Below, in pieces: positions 43,950 through 53,031 of a stretch of 64,000 bases of DNA. This stretch comes from Shimia sagamensis (lineage in GTDB: Bacteria; Pseudomonadota; Alphaproteobacteria; Rhodobacterales; Rhodobacteraceae): NCBI RefSeq assembly GCF_900182745.1, contig NZ_FXTY01000010.1, positions 1 to 64,000 on the forward strand, written 5' to 3'. Positions within the stretch are counted from its first letter, which is position 1; each line of letters opens with the position of its first letter. The notes below the pieces were generated by a model. The model made no database searches and was not told where the DNA came from. It saw only the letters and a program-made list of their open reading frames with translations. Position numbers and translations under genes: made by a program.

Positions 43950-45261
43950 ATCTCTCATTGGCTTTGCGGTCCTGCTTGGACTGATCCTTGTACGCGTGCC
44001 CATTGCTTTTGCTATGGCAGCTGTTGGCGGGATTGGCTTTGCACTCATGCGGGGGTGGCAACCAGCGTGGGCGATGACCGGCCAAATCGCCTTTGACTCT
44101 GCCTTGTCATACAGCCTCTCGGTCATTCCATTGTTCATCTTTATGGGCAATGTTTTGGCAGGATCTGGGGTGGCCCACGGTTTATTTGCCGCCGCGGATC
44201 GCCTATTTGGGCGCACCCGTGGTGGATTAGCGATGGCATCAGTCTTCTCATGTGGTGGGTTTTCCGCAGTGTGCGGCTCTTCGCTTGCAACCGCCGCCAC
44301 GATGTCCAAAGTCGCCATGCCCTCGATGCGCAAATTTGGCTACGACGACCGCCTTGCCACTGGGTCGATTGCGGCAGGCGGTACGCTTGGCATTCTGATC
44401 CCGCCTTCGGTGATCTTGATCATCTATGGGCTTCTGACTGAAACCAACATAGCCAAGCTTTTCATTGCTGGCGTGGTCCCTGGTGTCTTGGGCGTGATCC
44501 TCTATCTGGTGGCCGTCAAAGTTGCGGTGTGGATCAAGCCTGATCTTGCGCCTGACGTCGTGACGGAACGTGAGCCCATGACCCGCGCCGATGTTGTTGG
44601 TGTATTCTGCGTACTGGGCCTGTTCCTGTTTATCATGATTGGCATTTACGGCGGGTTCTTCACCCCAACCGAAGCCGCAGGTATGGGGGCAGGCGCCTCC
44701 GTCTTAATTGCGATTGGGCTGCGCACCATGACCTGGCGCGACTTCCTGACCGCGACGTTTGACAGTGTGCGCGCAACCGCCATGATTTTTGCTGTGGTGA
44801 TCGGGGCCGAGCTATTTTCCAATTTTGTGAACTTTGCCGGATTGCCGGATGCACTGGCGATGTTGGTTCTGGATCTGGAAATGCCGGTCTGGGCAGTCAT
44901 TCTTGTGATTATGATCATCTATATGATCTTGGGGTGCGTGCTAGAGAGCTTGTCGATGGTGTTGCTCACGGTCCCGGTGTTCTACCCACTGATGTATGAA
45001 TTGCCGTTTGCCAATGCGCTGCTTCAAGACCCTGAAATGGCATTGATCTGGTTCGCAATTGTGGTTGTCGTGGTCACCGAAATTAGCTTGATCACGCCAC
45101 CCGTTGGCATGAATGTTTTTGTCCTCAAATCTGTCCTCAAAGATGTGTCCTTGGGAACGATTTTTAAGGGCGTCCTGCCGTTCTGGTACGCCGACATTGT
45201 CCGACTGACATTGTTGATAACAGTTCCGTGGCTGTCGCTATGGCTTGTGGCGGCAATGTAG
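43942..45261 (+). CDS. dctM: TRAP transporter large membrane subunit (DctM type)
   Basis: A 439-residue permease with about 12 membrane segments. Recognisable DctM features are IPLFIFMGNVLAGSGVAHGL near residue 55, the ADRLFGRTRGGLAMASVFSC then GGFSAVCGSSLATAATMSKV near 85-120, GGTLGILIPPSVILIIYGLL near 145-165, and the mirrored section GGFFTPTEAAGMGAGASVLI near 235-255. It overlaps dctQ by eight bases, and a strong hairpin follows its stop, so it ends the fahA-MBL-TRAP operon. It forms the sodium-driven path for the ligand caught by DctP. Confidence 0.95.
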   Translation: MIESLIGFAVLLGLILVRVPIAFAMAAVGGIGFALMRGWQPAWAMTGQIAFDSALSYSLSVIPLFIFMGNVLAGSGVAHGLFAAADRLFGRTRGGLAMASVFSCGGFSAVCGSSLATAATMSKVAMPSMRKFGYDDRLATGSIAAGGTLGILIPPSVILIIYGLLTETNIAKLFIAGVVPGVLGVILYLVAVKVAVWIKPDLAPDVVTEREPMTRADVVGVFCVLGLFLFIMIGIYGGFFTPTEAAGMGAGASVLIAIGLRTMTWRDFLTATFDSVRATAMIFAVVIGAELFSNFVNFAGLPDALAMLVLDLEMPVWAVILVIMIIYMILGCVLESLSMVLLTVPVFYPLMYELPFANALLQDPEMALIWFAIVVVVVTEISLITPPVGMNVFVLKSVLKDVSLGTIFKGVLPFWYADIVRLTLLITVPWLSLWLVAAM

Positions 45262-45276
45262 AAAACAACCATCTAC

Positions 45277-45299
45277 GGACGGGCCATTTGGGCCCGTCC
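45277..45299. terminator. Bidirectional hairpin terminator between dctM and the convergent MBL gene
   Basis: GGACGGGCC and GGCCCGTCC form a perfect 9-bp stem with an ATTTG loop, followed on the plus strand by TGTT. It lies between two genes that point toward each other, so it can end both transcripts. Confidence 0.8.
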
Positions 45300-45318
45300 T
45301 GTTAGGAAATTCCAGACC

Positions 45319-46176
45319 CTATAAGTTGATCCTAATACCATCGTGGCCGATAATGAGTTTTCCGTCGTAGTGGGGCGCGCATGCCGCTTGCCAGTCAGAC
45401 GGCCCATACTTGGGGTCGTCTGACGGGATCAAGTGAGACAGAGCCAAGCGTTTGACGTCAGCGTTCGCCGCAGTAATGGCTGCATCGTGTGCAAATGTAT
45501 GAGACCGCAACCAGTGCTGCATCAGCTTCTCAGAGCCATTCCCAATGCGCTCCAAAAGGGATGGCAAAGCGGACTCCAGCATCGCTTCATGGATCAGCAG
45601 ATCTGCGCCGCGTGCAAACTCTTCGAGGCGTTTGAGCGGGGCGGTGTCACCGGAAAAGACGACATGGGTGTCATTGGTTTTGAACGAGAAGGCAAAGCTG
45701 TCGATTAGCGGGGGGTGTTCGGTTCTGATTGCCGTGATGGTAAGGCCGTTGCGGGCAAACACTGTCCCCGCGTTGATAGTGTGGATGCGTACAAACTCAC
45801 GCAGATCATCGCGGCCATCATCATCGATCCGCAGATCAATGTCGACCTTCATGGAAGCGACGAACCCGTCCCAGTAGTCTTGCAGGCCGGACGGCCCATA
45901 GACATCAACAGGCGTGGTGAGCCCAGAGCACCATGCTGTGTGAATAAGGGGGCCAAGTTCAAGATAGTGATCTGAATGCAAGTGACTGATCAAAATGGTC
46001 GACAGAGTTTTGAGGTTTATGCCCTGATCCACCAAGCCGCGGGTCACGCCCAAGGCGCAATCCAGCACAACCTGTTGGCCATCAAGCACAACCAGATTGG
46101 ACGTGGGCATAGAGGATCCGGTGCGAACCGAAGGCCCGCCCTTTGTGCCCAGAAGGGCAACGTAATTGGGTGTCAT
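45319..46176 (-). CDS. MBL-fold hydrolase (RNase Z/arylsulfatase-like group)
   Basis: A 285-residue metallo-beta-lactamase-fold protein with the full motif H65-L-H-S-D-H70, then VVFSGDTAPLKRLEEFARGA and LLIHEAMLE, and a closing LALSHLIPSDD with the last metal-binding His. This spacing is that of the RNase Z-like MBL group, which includes small-molecule arylsulfatase-type enzymes and RNA-processing ones. No RNA-binding exosite arm is evident, and the gene lies 11 bp downstream of an aminotransferase gene in the IclR operon, so a metabolic hydrolase role is more likely than RNA processing. Its substrate is unknown. Confidence 0.85.
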   Translation of the reverse strand: MTPNYVALLGTKGGPSVRTGSSMPTSNLVVLDGQQVVLDCALGVTRGLVDQGINLKTLSTILISHLHSDHYLELGPLIHTAWCSGLTTPVDVYGPSGLQDYWDGFVASMKVDIDLRIDDDGRDDLREFVRIHTINAGTVFARNGLTITAIRTEHPPLIDSFAFSFKTNDTHVVFSGDTAPLKRLEEFARGADLLIHEAMLESALPSLLERIGNGSEKLMQHWLRSHTFAHDAAITAANADVKRLALSHLIPSDDPKYGPSDWQAACAPHYDGKLIIGHDGIRINL

Positions 46177-46187
46177 TTTGGGGCCTA

Positions 46188-47534
46188 TCAGGTTGCGGCG
46201 AAACCGGCGTCGAGCGCGGAGAGGATTGTGGCGGCGTCGTTTTGCGACAGCACCAGCGGCGGCGACAAGATCAGGTTGGGTCCGGAGACGCGCACCATTG
46301 CGCCTGATTGGTAAGCCGTGTCCTGCACTTTGGCGGCCGTTGCGCCGTCAATCGGTTTCTTGGTTGTGCGGTCGCTGACCATTTCGATGGCAGTCATCAG
46401 GCCGTATCCACCGCGCACGTCGCCAATGATGTCATACTTTTTCATCAGCGCTTTGCAGCCTTCAAACAGCTGCGTGCCACGCGAGGCCGCGTTTTTGACC
46501 ACGTTTAGGCGTTTGGTTTCTGCCAAACAGGCCAGTGCGGCAGCAGCTCCGACCGGGTGGCCGGAATAGGTATAGCCATGCCCGATTTTGGCGGCAGGGT
46601 TGCCCTCAAAAACCTCAACCATGCGGTCGCCAAGCATCACGGCCCCAAAGGGAAAATAGCCGTTTGTGATGGCCTTGGCGGTAGCCATCATGTCAGGCTG
46701 GATGCCCCAGAGACGCGCACCGGACCATGCGCCTGTGCGCCCATAAGCGGTGATGACTTCGTCCGTAATCAAGAGGATGCCGTTGCGGTTGCAGATGTTC
46801 TGAACAGCTGGAGCGAAAGACGGATGTGGCGGGATCACGCCACCGGCGCCCAGAATGGGCTCCATGATCATGGCGGCGATTGTGTTTGCACCCTGAAACG
46901 CGATCTCGTCTTCCAGGGATTGCAGGCACATTTGTGCAAGTTTTTCCGGGTCCGTTTCATTGAAGGGATTGCGATAGGTGTATGGCGCTGGGATGTGGAA
47001 GCACCCTGGCAAAAGGGGCTCGTAGGCGTTTCGGAAATTGGCATTTCCGTTGACAGAGGCGCCACCGATATGGGTGCCGTGATAACCTTTCTTGAGGCTT
47101 AAAAATTTGGTGCGCCCGTGATCGCCACGCAGTTTGTGGTACTGGCGCGCAAGGCGCAGCGAGGTTTCGACGCTGTCTGACCCACCTGAGGTGAAGAAGG
47201 CGCGGGACAATCCGTCCGGAGCAAAGAATTCTTTCAGCCCGTAGGACAGTTCGATGGCAGCGTCGTTGGAGGTTCCGCGAAAGGTCGAGTAGTAGGGCAG
47301 TGTGTCGAGCTGCTGTGCAATGGCGTCTTTGACCGGCTGGCAGGAGTATCCAAGGTTTACGTTCCACAGGCCGCCGACACCATCAACAACACGATGCCCG
47401 TCAACATCCACGATCGAAACGCCGTCTGCTTCGGTGATGATTTTGGGCGGCCGGTCGATGCTGTCTTGCGGGGATGTCATCGGGTGCCACATCAGGCGGC
47501 CATTGTGTTCTTTCAGGAAGTTTGAGTCTTTCAT
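46188..47534 (-). CDS. Class III omega-aminotransferase
   Basis: A 448-residue pyridoxal-phosphate enzyme that moves an amino group from an amine or omega-amino acid to pyruvate or 2-oxoglutarate. The fold-type I, class III signs are present: SGGSDSVETSLRLARQYHKL (cofactor phosphate loop), Asp258 in ILLITDEVITAYGRTG, and the Schiff-base Lys287 in DMMATAKAITNGYFPFGAVM. It is similar to beta-alanine/taurine/putrescine-pyruvate transaminases. It overlaps the IclR gene by four bases and is followed by the MBL gene, while a divergent operon encodes an aldehyde dehydrogenase that could take its aldehyde product. The amine substrate is not known. Confidence 0.9.
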   Translation of the reverse strand: MKDSNFLKEHNGRLMWHPMTSPQDSIDRPPKIITEADGVSIVDVDGHRVVDGVGGLWNVNLGYSCQPVKDAIAQQLDTLPYYSTFRGTSNDAAIELSYGLKEFFAPDGLSRAFFTSGGSDSVETSLRLARQYHKLRGDHGRTKFLSLKKGYHGTHIGGASVNGNANFRNAYEPLLPGCFHIPAPYTYRNPFNETDPEKLAQMCLQSLEDEIAFQGANTIAAMIMEPILGAGGVIPPHPSFAPAVQNICNRNGILLITDEVITAYGRTGAWSGARLWGIQPDMMATAKAITNGYFPFGAVMLGDRMVEVFEGNPAAKIGHGYTYSGHPVGAAAALACLAETKRLNVVKNAASRGTQLFEGCKALMKKYDIIGDVRGGYGLMTAIEMVSDRTTKKPIDGATAAKVQDTAYQSGAMVRVSGPNLILSPPLVLSQNDAATILSALDAGFAAT

Positions 47535-48340
47535 GAAGCGGTTTCCTGTTTGGTCATTTTTGTGAGGGTTTTGGCCCAGGACTGCTCAATGGGGCGCGGG
47601 ATCGTCCCCCCCCAATTGTGCGTGATGTCTCGGGCGGCAATGAGCAATTCGGTTTTGATGGTGTGTGCCAGTTCTGGGGTGAAGCGCGAAGCGACACAGG
47701 CCACGGCCACGGCGCCTGCCAGATGTCCCGTGTGATCAAAGATCGGCGCTGCAATGCCCTGAATTTCGATTTCATAGCATTGATCGGAGTGACTGATCCC
47801 TGTTTCACGAACCACCTCGATGAGCTGCGTGAGCTTAGCCTCCGTCGTTGGAGTGTTTGCTGTAAACTCCTCTAGACTCCCGAGTGCGATGGCGTGCAAA
47901 TTTGATGGGCCAAACGCCAGAGCGCACAGACCTGAGGCCGTGGCGTGAAGGGGGAAGGTGTTGATGTCTATCACCGCGCGCGTCCCGTGGTGCGGGGATT
48001 CGCATTCGCACAATCCATAAAGAGTCGTGCCTGACAGAACGGTGACATGGGCGGTTTCCCCAGTTCTGTCAGCCAGGGTGCGAAGAACCGTTTTTGCGCC
48101 GTCTTTGCGTGGGACCGTTGCCTCTCGCACTTGGGCCAATTGCATCAATGCAGGTCCGAGTCGATACTGCTTCGTCGCCGGATTTTGTTCGATAAACCCA
48201 ACAGATTCAAGTGCTTGAAGTTGTCGATATGTGGTTGCCTTGTCCCGCCCAGCTATGCGGCAAAGCTGCGACAAGCCGATTTCAGGACGGTCTGTCGAAA
48301 AGTAAGAAAGAAGCGTCAGAGCTTTTGTGATGGAGGACAT
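47531..48340 (-). CDS. IclR-family transcriptional regulator
   Basis: A 269-residue regulator that starts MSSITKALTLLSYFSTDRPE. The winged helix is at about residues 3-65 (LSQLCRIAGRDKATTYRQLQ then ALESVGFIEQ) and the ligand-binding GAF-like IclR domain at about 80-250, including GLCALAFGPSNLHAIALGSL and the family-like HYEIEIQ-type QCYEIEIQGIAAPIFDHTGH. The internal ATG is chosen because it begins the HTH domain; it follows GGAG within TGATGGAGGAC in a usable position on the minus strand only weakly. It overlaps the aminotransferase gene and is divergent from the second TTT transporter operon, which it most likely controls through the palindrome in between. Confidence 0.9.
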   Translation of the reverse strand: MSSITKALTLLSYFSTDRPEIGLSQLCRIAGRDKATTYRQLQALESVGFIEQNPATKQYRLGPALMQLAQVREATVPRKDGAKTVLRTLADRTGETAHVTVLSGTTLYGLCECESPHHGTRAVIDINTFPLHATASGLCALAFGPSNLHAIALGSLEEFTANTPTTEAKLTQLIEVVRETGISHSDQCYEIEIQGIAAPIFDHTGHLAGAVAVACVASRFTPELAHTIKTELLIAARDITHNWGGTIPRPIEQSWAKTLTKMTKQETAS

Positions 48341-48420
48341 TTTGAAAGGCACTTTCTTGGCGGTCTCAAAAATAGATTGACGGATTATAATTGTTAAGGC
48401 AACCTTTTTTACGAAACAGC

Positions 48421-48437
48421 GGTTCAATATATGAACC
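48421..48437. promoter_or_regulatory. IclR-type operator palindrome
   Basis: GGTTCAATATATGAACC is a perfect 6+5+6 palindrome in the divergent region, 16 bp upstream of the tctC start. Length and place fit an IclR-family operator; a nearby TATAAT at 48386-48391 may be a -10 element. Confidence 0.7.
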
Positions 48438-48453
48438 AGACAGGGAGAGGAAG

Positions 48454-49398
48454 ATGTTGAAATTTGCAAAGTCCATGACCGCCGTGGCGCTGGCATTGGC
48501 CGCAGTCACTGGAAGCGCTCAGGCTGAATACCCTGAGAAGCCGGTTGAGTTTGTCGTTCCTTGGCCGCCAGGTGATCTGGAGGATGTGCTGACCCGAATG
48601 ATCGCAGAGGATTTCTCTGAGGCCTATGGTGTACCAACCGCTGTTGTGAATAAGCCTGGCGGCGGTGGAGGGCCGTTTCCTGGCGCAATTGAAGTGGCAA
48701 ATGCACCGGCGGATGGCTACACCGTTGGATCCTTCCTTATTGCGATCCCAGTGGTGGGGCCACAGATTGGCATACCGGATCTGAACCCCGATCCTTTTGT
48801 CCCGCTCGGGAATTTCCTGACCTATCCGTTTGTGATCGCCACAGGGGGCAACGCGCCTTACAAGACGATGGGTGAATTGGCGGAGCACGCGAAAGCCAAT
48901 GATGTTGTTCTTGGCCACTTTGGCGCCCCTTTGGTGCCCACCCAGGTGACGATGGGTCTGGCAAAGGAGATGGGTTTTTCTTACGCCTCGGACGCGGCCT
49001 TTGATGCGCTTGATTGTAATACGCTCGCATCCGGTGATGTTGATGTGATCAACACCACGCTTCAGTTGATCCTACCCTGTCTTGATGATGTGAGTGTGCT
49101 GGCTTCCATTGGATCTGAACGTATCAACCTGACATCTGACACACCGACGGTCGCAGAATTGGCACCCGATCTGGATGTTGCGCTTTGGAATGGACTGTTC
49201 GTTCACAAGGACACGCCACAAGAGGCGCGGGACAAAATTATCGCGGTTGCTGAAAAGACCATGATGTCTGACCGGGCTCAAAAGCTGGCGGCGGAAACGG
49301 GTGCGCAAGTGTACTGGCAGCCTGCAGCAGAGGTGGTTGATCAGATCCAGAAAGACATCGACACTATGGGGCGCATCGAAAGCATGCTGTCCGAATAA
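48454..49398 (+). CDS. tctC: TTT-system substrate-binding protein (TctC/Bug family), second system
   Basis: A 314-residue periplasmic binding protein with a signal peptide (MLKFAKSMTAVALALAAVTG, then SAQA). The mature start EYPEKPVEFVVPWPPGDLED has the Bug pattern, with a loop that usually reads PGGGTD changed to PPGDLED, which suggests a ligand different from that of the first system. VVNKPGGGGGPFPGAIEVAN follows, as usual. AGGGAGAGG precedes the chosen ATG. It leads an operon with TctB, TctA, an aldehyde dehydrogenase and a UPF0261 protein. A strong hairpin with a T-run follows it, so the binding protein may be made in excess. Confidence 0.9.
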   Translation: MLKFAKSMTAVALALAAVTGSAQAEYPEKPVEFVVPWPPGDLEDVLTRMIAEDFSEAYGVPTAVVNKPGGGGGPFPGAIEVANAPADGYTVGSFLIAIPVVGPQIGIPDLNPDPFVPLGNFLTYPFVIATGGNAPYKTMGELAEHAKANDVVLGHFGAPLVPTQVTMGLAKEMGFSYASDAAFDALDCNTLASGDVDVINTTLQLILPCLDDVSVLASIGSERINLTSDTPTVAELAPDLDVALWNGLFVHKDTPQEARDKIIAVAEKTMMSDRAQKLAAETGAQVYWQPAAEVVDQIQKDIDTMGRIESMLSE

Positions 49399-49409
49399 GC
49401 CGCTTCATC

Positions 49410-49439
49410 ATGGCCGGGATGACTGCCCGGCCATTTTTT
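49410..49439 (+). terminator. Partial terminator between tctC and tctB
   Basis: ATGGCCGGG and CCCGGCCAT form a perfect 9-bp stem with a 7-nt loop, directly followed by a run of Ts. It has full rho-independent form but stands inside the operon, so it probably lets only part of transcription pass to the permease genes. Confidence 0.8.
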
Positions 49440-49460
49440 CCTTTCACTTACGGAAACCCA

Positions 49461-50000
49461 ATGTCGCGCATTAAAACGCTACAAGCGCTCTTTAAGCGCT
49501 ATCGCAGACCGGGTGACATCGTGTTCGCCTGGCTTGCACTCATTGTCTCGGTCCTTCTGTTGTCGCAATTGGCGGACCAAACCGCATGGCGCAGTGGCGG
49601 CAAACTGTTTGCCCAGCCACGCTTTTGGCCCGCAGTTTCTCTTGGCGGCATGACGGTTTTTGCAGCTCTGCATTTGTTGGGATCTGCCCTGTCAGAACGT
49701 TTGCACGGGCGTTGGCATGAGGTCGGCCTATGGGCCGCATCATTTGAGTATGCGGTGTGGTTTATCGCTTATGCTTCTGTGGTTCCGTATGCCGGTTATT
49801 TGCCTGCGACCATGATATTTGCAGTCGCTCTGACAGTGCGGGCTGGATATCGCCGCCCTTGGGCCATTCTTGCAGCCATTGGCTCCGCCATTTCGGTCGT
49901 CTTGCTCTTCAAACCGCTTTTGAGAGTGAATTTACCATCCGGCCTGATCTACGACAGCCTTCCTGAAGGACTGCGCCAGATCATGCTGACTTATTTCTAA
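49461..50000 (+). CDS. tctB: TTT-system small membrane subunit (TctB), second system
   Basis: A 179-residue membrane protein with four or five hydrophobic segments (about residues 17-36, 52-73, 92-113 and 120-153) starting MSRIKTLQALFKRYRRPGDI. Position and hydropathy identify it; sequence identity in this family is always low. The upstream in-frame ATG lies inside the terminator hairpin and is not used. It ends 12 bp before tctA. Confidence 0.82.
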   Translation: MSRIKTLQALFKRYRRPGDIVFAWLALIVSVLLLSQLADQTAWRSGGKLFAQPRFWPAVSLGGMTVFAALHLLGSALSERLHGRWHEVGLWAASFEYAVWFIAYASVVPYAGYLPATMIFAVALTVRAGYRRPWAILAAIGSAISVVLLFKPLLRVNLPSGLIYDSLPEGLRQIMLTYF

Positions 50001-50012
50001 TCGGAGAGCGTA

Positions 50013-51530
50013 ATGGAAAACCTTCTTGCCGGATTGGAGATGCTTGCACGTTGGGACGTGATGCTCGCACTGCTGGTCGGCTCCGTGGGCGGTGTGATCA
50101 TTGGTGCAATTCCGGGGGTGGGTCCTGCGGTGGCGATTGCGATCCTGCTGCCAGCAACTTTCTCGCTCGATCCAATTGTCGGGCTCACCATGCTGTTGGG
50201 CATTTATGGCTCGTCGATGTATGGCGGCGCCATTCCCGCCGTTTTGATCAACACTCCCGGAACCGCAGTCAATGCTTTGACGTCATATGACGGTTTTCCC
50301 ATGACGGAACGTGGCGAGGCGCATCGGGCTGTATCTCTTGCCTATTCCGCATCGTTCTGGGGCGGCATTTTTGGAATTCTGTGTCTGATCCTTTTGTCCC
50401 CTGTATTGGCGAAGATTGCGCCGATGTTTGGCTCACGCGAGATTTTTCTCGCAGCTTTATTGGGGGTCATTCTTGTGATCCTCGCCCACCGTGGGCAGAT
50501 ATTTGCCGCTGGCATGTTGGCGATGTTCGGGATATTTTTGCAGACCGTTGGTTTGGATGCGGTGACCTATTCGCAGCGCTATACTTTCGGGCTGTCTTTC
50601 CTGTCCTCAGGGGTGAATTTGGTTGTTGTGGTTCTGGGGCTCTTTGCCCTCAGCCAAGCGTTCCTCCTGCTTCTTGAACCCGATAGCAGCCCGGATGCCA
50701 AACCTGTCAAAGGGCGCCTGGGAGTTGGCTTCAAAGAACTTCTGAAGCACAAGCGTGTCGCCACGGTCGCTTCGAGCTTTGGAGTCATTCTTGGCATGAT
50801 CCCGGGAACCGGTGAGTTCACGGCGCAGTTCATGTCTTATACCTATGCCCAGAAGACCTCGAAGAATCCAGATAGCTTTGGCAAGGGATCACCCGAAGGT
50901 TTGATTGCATCGGAAGCGGCAAACAACGCGGTGCCCGCAGCGGCGATGATCCCGTTGCTTGCGCTGGGCATTCCGGGAGAGGCGCTGACGGCGATGATGT
51001 TGTCGGTGTTTTACGTGCACAACGTGATCCCCGGACCGCAGCTGTTTCAGAACAACATCGATTTGGTCTATGGCCTCTATTTTGCGCTGATCGCGCTGAA
51101 CGTGATTGTTATGATCTTTCTGGTGTTCTCGACAAACCTGCTGACCAAAATCATCCGCGTGCCAACCCGTTTCCTTGGGGTGATGATCCTGCTGCTGTCG
51201 TTTGTGGGCGTGTATTCGCTGCGTAATTCGCTGTCGGACTGCATGATCGCGGCGGGATTCGGCGTGTTGGGATTGATCCTCAAGCGATTGAACCTACCGA
51301 TTGTGCCAATCATCCTTGGTATGGTTCTGGGCGGCATTATGGAAGTCAAACTGCGTTCGGCCATGCCGCGCTTGAAAACGCCACTGGATATGATCGACCG
51401 ACCGATTGCAGCGATCATTTTCGGGATGATTGTGCTGGTCCTGCTGCTGCACATGCGCACGCTGATCAAGGAATGGCGGGCCCACCAGCCCGAAACAGAC
51501 CACGACATGCACGACAGTCAGATGAGGTAG
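50013..51530 (+). CDS. tctA: TTT-system large membrane subunit (TctA), second system
   Basis: A 505-residue permease of about 12 membrane segments with the TctA signatures: GAIPGVGPAVAIAILLPATF near residue 30-50, INTPGTAVNALTSYDGFPMT near 80-97, and the mirrored GMIPGTGEFTAQFMSYTYAQ near 260-280 followed by IASEAANNAVPAAAMIPLLA near 297-315. It is a paralogue of the TctA in the sugar-acid operon, but differs enough in the motif residues (GEFTAQ instead of GATVAS) to suggest another ligand. It works with the TctC and TctB encoded just upstream. Confidence 0.95.
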   Translation: MENLLAGLEMLARWDVMLALLVGSVGGVIIGAIPGVGPAVAIAILLPATFSLDPIVGLTMLLGIYGSSMYGGAIPAVLINTPGTAVNALTSYDGFPMTERGEAHRAVSLAYSASFWGGIFGILCLILLSPVLAKIAPMFGSREIFLAALLGVILVILAHRGQIFAAGMLAMFGIFLQTVGLDAVTYSQRYTFGLSFLSSGVNLVVVVLGLFALSQAFLLLLEPDSSPDAKPVKGRLGVGFKELLKHKRVATVASSFGVILGMIPGTGEFTAQFMSYTYAQKTSKNPDSFGKGSPEGLIASEAANNAVPAAAMIPLLALGIPGEALTAMMLSVFYVHNVIPGPQLFQNNIDLVYGLYFALIALNVIVMIFLVFSTNLLTKIIRVPTRFLGVMILLLSFVGVYSLRNSLSDCMIAAGFGVLGLILKRLNLPIVPIILGMVLGGIMEVKLRSAMPRLKTPLDMIDRPIAAIIFGMIVLVLLLHMRTLIKEWRAHQPETDHDMHDSQMR

Positions 51531-51537
51531 CCGGACA

Positions 51538-53022
51538 ATGGACCAGACACAGATCGATACACTGCGCGGAAAGCCGGTCGCGGCCTTTCACCACCTGATT
51601 GACGGCAAGGCTGTGCCGGCCTCTGATGGCGACACTATGAACGTTGTGTCTCCGATTGATGGACAGGTTCTGACAACGGTGGCAGCTGGGACCGCGGAAG
51701 ATATGAATGCCGCAATTGCCTCGGCGCGTGCGGCGTTTGAAGACAGGCGCTGGGCAGGGCAGGCACCGGCGGCACGCAAAAAGGTGCTTCTCAAATGGGC
51801 AGACTTGATTGAGGCCAACGCCCTTGAGTTGACCGTTTTAGGTGTGCGCGACAATGGCACGGAAATTGGTATGGCGCTCAAAGCAGAACCGGGATCAGCT
51901 GCTGCCACCATCCGGTATTATGCCGAAGCGCTGGACAAGATTTACGGAGAGATCGCACCGACGCCCGGCGATATTTTGGGCATGATCCACAAAGAGCCGG
52001 TGGGTGTGGTTGGGGCCATCATTCCGTGGAATTTCCCTTTGATGATTGGGGCATGGAAGCTTGGACCTGCACTGGCCATGGGCAATTCGGTTGTGCTGAA
52101 GCCATCGGAAACCGCGTCACTTTCGCTGTTGCGGATGGCGGAGCTGGCCCTTGAAGCCGGGTTACCGCCGGGGGTTCTGAATGTCGTGACCGGCGAAGGG
52201 CGTGTTGTTGGCGAAACGCTTGGTCTCTCGATGGACGTGGATGTGCTGGTCTTCACAGGGTCCGGCGCGACAGGGCGTCGGTTGATGGAGTATGCCGCGC
52301 GGTCGAACATGAAGCGTGTTTATCTGGAACTTGGCGGGAAATCCCCGAACATTGTGTTTGCTGATGCGCCCAATCTGGATGAGGCGGCGAAGGTTACCGC
52401 CGCGGGGATTTTCCGCAACTCCGGTCAGGTCTGTGTGGCCGGCTCACGCCTTTTGGTTGAGGCGCCAATCCATGATGAGTTTGTGGCAGCTGTCACAAAA
52501 GCGGCGGATGCGATGCGTGTCGGTGATCCGCTGAAGGTGGAGACGCAGATTGGCGCGGTGAATTCGGAAACGCAGCTACAAGCGAACCTTGGATTTGTTG
52601 AAACGGCGGTTTCCGAAGGCGGGCAGATTGTCACCGGAGGTGCGCGGATTTTGCAGGACACGGGCGGGTATTATATGGCGCCGACCATTGTCACCGGCGT
52701 CACGCAAAAGGCGACATTGGCGCAGAAAGAGGTGTTTGGGCCGGTTCTGGGTGTCACACCGTTTGCAACGGAAAAGGAAGCCGTCGCGTTGGCCAATTCC
52801 ACAGTCTACGGCCTTGCCGGTGCCGCGTGGACAGCAAATCTGGGCCGAGCGCACCGCATGGTGAAGTCCGTGCGCACAGGCGTGATGCATATCAACACCT
52901 ACGGCGGGGCAGACGGAACGGTGCCGTTGGGGGGCGTTGGCCAATCTGGCAACGGGTCTGACAAGTCGCTGCACGCCATCGATAAATACGTGAACCTGAA
53001 AACCGCCTGGATCAAGCTTTAG
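51538..53022 (+). CDS. NAD-dependent aldehyde dehydrogenase
   Basis: A 494-residue aldehyde dehydrogenase of the betaine/amino-aldehyde dehydrogenase group. Catalytic residues: Cys299 (NSGQVCVAGSR), general base Glu264 (YLELGGKSPN), and Asn165 in IIPWNFPLMIGAWKLGPALA, which supports the oxyanion. It lies between the TTT permease and the UPF0261 gene, separated from them by seven and nine bases. The divergent operon has an omega-aminotransferase, so the pair could turn an amine into an acid (amine to aldehyde to acid). It is not closely similar to the HpaE or KGSADH proteins in the same window, which act in other pathways. The real substrate is unknown. Confidence 0.9.
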   Translation: MDQTQIDTLRGKPVAAFHHLIDGKAVPASDGDTMNVVSPIDGQVLTTVAAGTAEDMNAAIASARAAFEDRRWAGQAPAARKKVLLKWADLIEANALELTVLGVRDNGTEIGMALKAEPGSAAATIRYYAEALDKIYGEIAPTPGDILGMIHKEPVGVVGAIIPWNFPLMIGAWKLGPALAMGNSVVLKPSETASLSLLRMAELALEAGLPPGVLNVVTGEGRVVGETLGLSMDVDVLVFTGSGATGRRLMEYAARSNMKRVYLELGGKSPNIVFADAPNLDEAAKVTAAGIFRNSGQVCVAGSRLLVEAPIHDEFVAAVTKAADAMRVGDPLKVETQIGAVNSETQLQANLGFVETAVSEGGQIVTGGARILQDTGGYYMAPTIVTGVTQKATLAQKEVFGPVLGVTPFATEKEAVALANSTVYGLAGAAWTANLGRAHRMVKSVRTGVMHINTYGGADGTVPLGGVGQSGNGSDKSLHAIDKYVNLKTAWIKL

Positions 53023-53031
53023 GGGCCTCTT

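Noticed and set aside
51538-53022. Second HpaE or succinate semialdehyde dehydrogenase
   Set aside because: The active-site surroundings (NSGQVCVAGSR) differ from HpaE, and it is in a separate IclR-linked operon. Left as an unassigned aldehyde dehydrogenase.
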